This document shows, in pieces, positions 61,101 to 64,000 of a DNA stretch of 64,000 bases. This stretch comes from Bacteroidota bacterium. GTDB lineage: Bacteria; Bacteroidota; Bacteroidia; Flavobacteriales; Flavobacteriaceae. Under the pieces are notes generated by a model that saw only the letters and a list, made by a program, of their open reading frames with translations, had not been told where the DNA came from and did no database searches. A program made the translations under genes and the position numbers. Location of the stretch: contig JAEXIT010000001.1 in the NCBI GenBank assembly GCA_023446155.1, positions 62,001-126,000 of the forward strand. Reading direction: 5' to 3'. Position 1 is the stretch's first letter. Every line of letters begins with the position of its first letter.

Positions 61101-61739
61101 CTATCGTAATACATTAGGCTCATCTACATCTTGTAAAAGCGCATATTTTTTAATCCATCCCACGATCTCTTCCAGTCCGTCGCCGGTTTTCAGGTTCGAA
61201 AACAAAAACGGAGCCCCTTTTCGCATTGCCCGGGCATCGTGTTCCATAACCTCCAGACTCGCTCCTACATATGGGGCGAGGTCTTTTTTATTAATCAGCA
61301 ATAAATCCGAACGCGTAATTGCCGGTCCTCCTTTTCGCGGCATTTTCTCCCCTTCGGCCACATCGATCACAAAAATGGTAATATCAGCCAAATCCGGACT
61401 ATACGTAGACGAAAGGTTATCACCACCACTTTCGATCAGGATTAGTTCCAAATCCGGAAAACGACTCGCCAGTTCGTCCACTGCTTCCAGGTTCATACTG
61501 GCATCTTCGCGTATTGCAGTATGCGGGCAACCGCCGGTTTCCACCCCAATGATACGCTCCCGCGGCAACAGGCTGTTTTTCGCCATATATTCCGCATCTT
61601 CCTTGGTGTAGACATCGTTGGTAATAACCGCCAGATCGAGTTCGTTTAACAATCGTCGGCTCAAACGTTCCAAAAGCGCTGTTTTTCCCGATCCAACCGG
61701 GCCGCCGACACCAATTTTTACATATTTTCTGTTTTCCAT
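61101..61739 (-). CDS. ureG: urease accessory GTPase UreG
   Basis: The 212-residue protein has GGPVGSGKTALLER (P-loop, residues 12-25), the nickel-site motif TGGCPHTAIREDAS (CPH, about residues 67-80), LIESGGDNLSSTYSPDLAD (about 96-114) and INKKDLA (about 149-155, guanine specificity). It couples GTP hydrolysis to nickel insertion. Stop and start abut ureD, so the two are translationally linked. All key residues are present. Confidence 0.95.
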   Translation of the reverse strand: MENRKYVKIGVGGPVGSGKTALLERLSRRLLNELDLAVITNDVYTKEDAEYMAKNSLLPRERIIGVETGGCPHTAIREDASMNLEAVDELASRFPDLELILIESGGDNLSSTYSPDLADITIFVIDVAEGEKMPRKGGPAITRSDLLLINKKDLAPYVGASLEVMEHDARAMRKGAPFLFSNLKTGDGLEEIVGWIKKYALLQDVDEPNVLR

Positions 61740-61750
61740 TTTTTTAATTT

Positions 61751-62440
61751 TTAAGAGATATAAATTCGGGTGTACAAGCGCTCATGCTGCATACATCGGA
61801 TGTCAAAACCAATATTACAAAGTCCAACGAGATCGCGCGCTACTTCGAATGTTTCATCGCAAAGGGTCTCCAGATCATCGTGGAGTTCAAACAGTATATC
61901 TTGTCCGTCCAGTTGTCCCAGCGGAACGAGTTTTACGGCATTGGTCACCATTCCTATCGCGGCATTATAATAGAACCCGTGCAATGCCTCCGGTAACGGG
62001 ATATCCAGCAAACAGGCAAACATCCCGAATAGAATACAATAATGACTGTCGGCACTTTTCGCTTTGATCCGCTTTTCCCATTCCGAAATCAAAACATGTT
62101 CGGTATACCGTCCGAAAATCTTAAAAAGCCGCAATCCAAGCTTCTGACTGGCTTGTCGGATTTCCTTCGGACTTTTCAACGCCGTACATTCTTCATCGAG
62201 TGCCAGCAATGCATCCAGATCATTTTCCGCTGTAGCCTCATAAGCCAGTTTCATCAAAACCGCATCGTTGTATTTCAGGTTATGCCACAGGTTATGTCGT
62301 ACATATTCGTCGGTACTTTTTTTATCGTACACCCACCGGTTTTGGACATAGGTTTCCAATCCGTTGGAATGCGTATACCCGCCAATCGGTAAGGTCGGAT
62401 CGGACAAATGCAGCAGTTTTCCCAGAAATGATTTTTTCAT
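61751..62440 (-). CDS. ureF: urease accessory protein UreF
   Basis: The 229-residue helical protein opens LHLSDPTLPIGGYTHSNGLE (about residues 11-30), the UreF hallmark. The later ALHGFYYNAAIGMVTNAVKLVPLGQ (split in two by the helix turn) also fits. It gates GTPase activity of UreG in the UreDFG complex. It lies 4 bp after ureE and 11 bp before ureG. Confidence 0.92.
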   Translation of the reverse strand: MKKSFLGKLLHLSDPTLPIGGYTHSNGLETYVQNRWVYDKKSTDEYVRHNLWHNLKYNDAVLMKLAYEATAENDLDALLALDEECTALKSPKEIRQASQKLGLRLFKIFGRYTEHVLISEWEKRIKAKSADSHYCILFGMFACLLDIPLPEALHGFYYNAAIGMVTNAVKLVPLGQLDGQDILFELHDDLETLCDETFEVARDLVGLCNIGFDIRCMQHERLYTRIYIS

Positions 62441-62444
62441 GTTT

Positions 62445-62945
62445 TTATTCTTTTATAAGCACCTTAATTTTTTGAGTCGCCACCCGCATGCTTTTATGAT
62501 GGGAAGGATCGACATTCGCATTCAGACCGTTTTTCAGTTTTCGTTCGGCCCGTTGCGGATTAAACCCATTCGATTCCAACCAGTGTAACATCGGTCGTTC
62601 AAATGGTAGTAAAAGCACGTCATCTTCTACAAAAAGCGGCAAATGTTTGTTTCCGATTTCGCAGGAAATAAAACCGATGGTAGGTATATCCGGTATTGGG
62701 ATTACAAGCACCTCACAGGGTTTGACCACCACCACCACAATGGCATCCTCATCTTCATACAAAATATCACCGTCCTGAAGCCGACCGTTTGTGCCCAGCA
62801 ATCGGATCGCAATTTCCAACCCGTCGTCCGTTTTAAGGCGTTGAATCCTTTTCGTACTTTCGTACCATTCGATCGGTAACGAATCCCTTCGTTTTGTAGA
62901 GGATTCTGTTTTCAGATTGCGGGTAATTTCAGTGATCAAGATCAT
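62445..62945 (-). CDS. ureE: urease accessory protein UreE
   Basis: The 166-residue protein has the UreE fold: an N-terminal domain with RRDSLPIEWYESTKR, then EIGNKHLPLFVEDDVLLLPF (about residues 96-115), in which the GN-[RK]-H histidine binds nickel. It lacks the His-rich tail of Klebsiella UreE, as do many homologues. It hands nickel to UreG. It lies between ureC and ureF. Confidence 0.9.
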   Translation of the reverse strand: MILITEITRNLKTESSTKRRDSLPIEWYESTKRIQRLKTDDGLEIAIRLLGTNGRLQDGDILYEDEDAIVVVVVKPCEVLVIPIPDIPTIGFISCEIGNKHLPLFVEDDVLLLPFERPMLHWLESNGFNPQRAERKLKNGLNANVDPSHHKSMRVATQKIKVLIKE

Positions 62946-63009
62946 AATACAGGTACTTAAAGGCCAACAGAAACCACTTTATAGTTCCTGTTGTCCTATT
63001 ATTTTTTAT

Positions 63010-64000
63010 TTAGAAAAGAAAATAACGCTGTCCTAACGCCACCGTATCAATAGGTTCGCATTTTAGAACTTCCCCATCGATGCTCACCTGATAATTTTCA
63101 GGATTTACGATAATTTCCGGAGTGGCGTCGTTATGAATCATGTCTTTTTTAGAAATCGAACGGCAATTTTCCACCGGAAGTAAAGTCCGTTGTAAACCAT
63201 ATTCTTTTTTAATTCCTTTTTCCAGTGAAACTTTGGAAACGAAATTAAAACAGGTTTCGGTCACCGCTTTTCCGTAACCTCCGAACATCGTTCTCAGAAT
63301 AATCGGTTGCGGCGTTGGAATAGACGCATTTGCATCCCCCATTTTGGCAGCGATAATACTTCCACCTTTAATAATCATTTCGGGTTTTGCACCAAACAAG
63401 GCCGGTTTCCACAATACCATATCGGCAATTTTTCCCGGTTCGATCGATCCGATATACTGCGACACACCGTGTGCAATGGCCGGATTAATCGTATACTTCG
63501 CTACATAACGTCGGGCCCGATAATTGTCGTTATCTTTACCTTCATCCTGTGGCAATACGCCCAATTGTTTTTTCATCTTATCGGCAGTTTGCCAGGTTCG
63601 GGTTACCACTTCCCCTACACGTCCCATCGCCTGCGAATCGGAACTCATAATACTAAACACCCCTCTATCCTGTAAAATATCTTCTGCCGCAATGGTTTCC
63701 GGACGAATACGGGAATCGGCAAAAGCCACATCTTCCGGGATATCTTTACTCAGATGATGACAAACCATCAACATATCCAAATGTTCGTCAATTGTATTTT
63801 TAGTAAACGGGCGGGTCGGATTGGTCGATGCCGGCAATACATTCGGATACATGGCCGATTTAATAATGTCCGGAGCATGTCCGCCTCCGGCACCTTCGGT
63901 ATGAAACGTATGAATCACCCGACCGTTAATGGCCTGCATCGTATCTTCCAAAAAGCCACCTTCATTCAACGTATCGGTATGGATCGCCACCTGAACATCA
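63010..64000 (-). CDS. ureC: urease alpha subunit UreC, C-terminal part (5' end beyond window)
   Basis: The last 329 residues of UreC, cut at the right edge. The active-site features are present: IHTDTLNEGGF, then FHTEGAGGGHAPDI (nickel-site histidines), MVCHHLSKDIPEDVAFADSRIR (flap, with Cys and His), and SDSQAMGRVGE (Asp near the catalytic base). It hydrolyses urea to ammonia and carbamate. ureA and ureB are expected just outside to the right. The family is about 570 residues long. Confidence 0.95.
   Translation of the reverse strand, partial: DVQVAIHTDTLNEGGFLEDTMQAINGRVIHTFHTEGAGGGHAPDIIKSAMYPNVLPASTNPTRPFTKNTIDEHLDMLMVCHHLSKDIPEDVAFADSRIRPETIAAEDILQDRGVFSIMSSDSQAMGRVGEVVTRTWQTADKMKKQLGVLPQDEGKDNDNYRARRYVAKYTINPAIAHGVSQYIGSIEPGKIADMVLWKPALFGAKPEMIIKGGSIIAAKMGDANASIPTPQPIILRTMFGGYGKAVTETCFNFVSKVSLEKGIKKEYGLQRTLLPVENCRSISKKDMIHNDATPEIIVNPENYQVSIDGEVLKCEPIDTVALGQRYFLF

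Overview
The window comes from a Bacteroidota genome, most likely Flavobacteriaceae (Flavobacterium or a close relative). The evidence is an AT-rich composition, TAnnTTTG-type -7 boxes, a type IX secretion (T9SS) type A sorting domain, two-gene RHS/YD proteins of Bacteroidota type, and CTnDOT-style tra and mob genes. The species cannot be fixed from the sequence.

Left part, 1 to about 43.65 kb: this looks like the right-hand portion of an integrative and conjugative element (ICE). It starts with traQ and traO on the minus strand. A KAP-type P-loop NTPase and a mobilisation module follow on the plus strand: Toprim primase, relaxosome protein, relaxase and coupling protein. Next is an accessory block with two tandem DUF6922 genes and a long minus-strand cassette. 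Read in its own direction, the cassette runs: T9SS cargo protein, RHS N-half, RHS core with a tRNase-like toxin tip, two paralogous immunity-like genes, then further small genes including a DUF2750 protein. A DUF932 cluster follows, then an AbiGi-family gene, a chromate transporter, a VIT/CCC1 transporter, a Crp-type regulator, a receiver protein with a YciE/DUF892 protein, a cluster of small secreted proteins (29.1-34.5 kb), a PAS-LuxR regulator, an HxlR-regulated oxidoreductase operon, and a two-gene Gabija anti-phage system (39.4-43.25 kb).

The proposed right end of the element is at about 43.63 kb. The last 18 bp of a tRNA-Lys gene, followed by its terminator, occur there without the rest of the tRNA. 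The intact tRNA-Lys(UUU) 1.7 kb further right carries the same 18 bp and a similar terminator. Six copies of a TGGGTAACC-type repeat lie just inside the junction, as expected for integrase arm sites. No integrase gene is in the window, so the other end must lie to the left of it.

Right part, 43.68 to 64 kb: apparent chromosomal backbone. It holds tRNA-Leu(GAG), tRNA-Lys(UUU), a DUF5367 protein with a small NTPase, a HAD phosphatase, a GNAT protein, a MocR regulator divergent from an MFS transporter, an S41 peptidase, an HD phosphohydrolase, an HxlR regulator divergent from an alpha/beta hydrolase plus MFS pair, a zinc-protease-like lipoprotein, several small genes including one frameshifted remnant, and an AraC regulator. 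It ends with a urease operon on the minus strand (ureC partial, ureE, ureF, ureG, ureD, urea transporter, DUF2490 protein).

The most notable items are the tRNA-Lys attachment remnant with its repeat cluster, the RHS toxin/immunity cassette carried next to a T9SS protein, the Gabija pair at the element end, a 15-bp motif repeated upstream of the KAP and primase genes, and a family of secreted paralogues with conserved ends and divergent middles.
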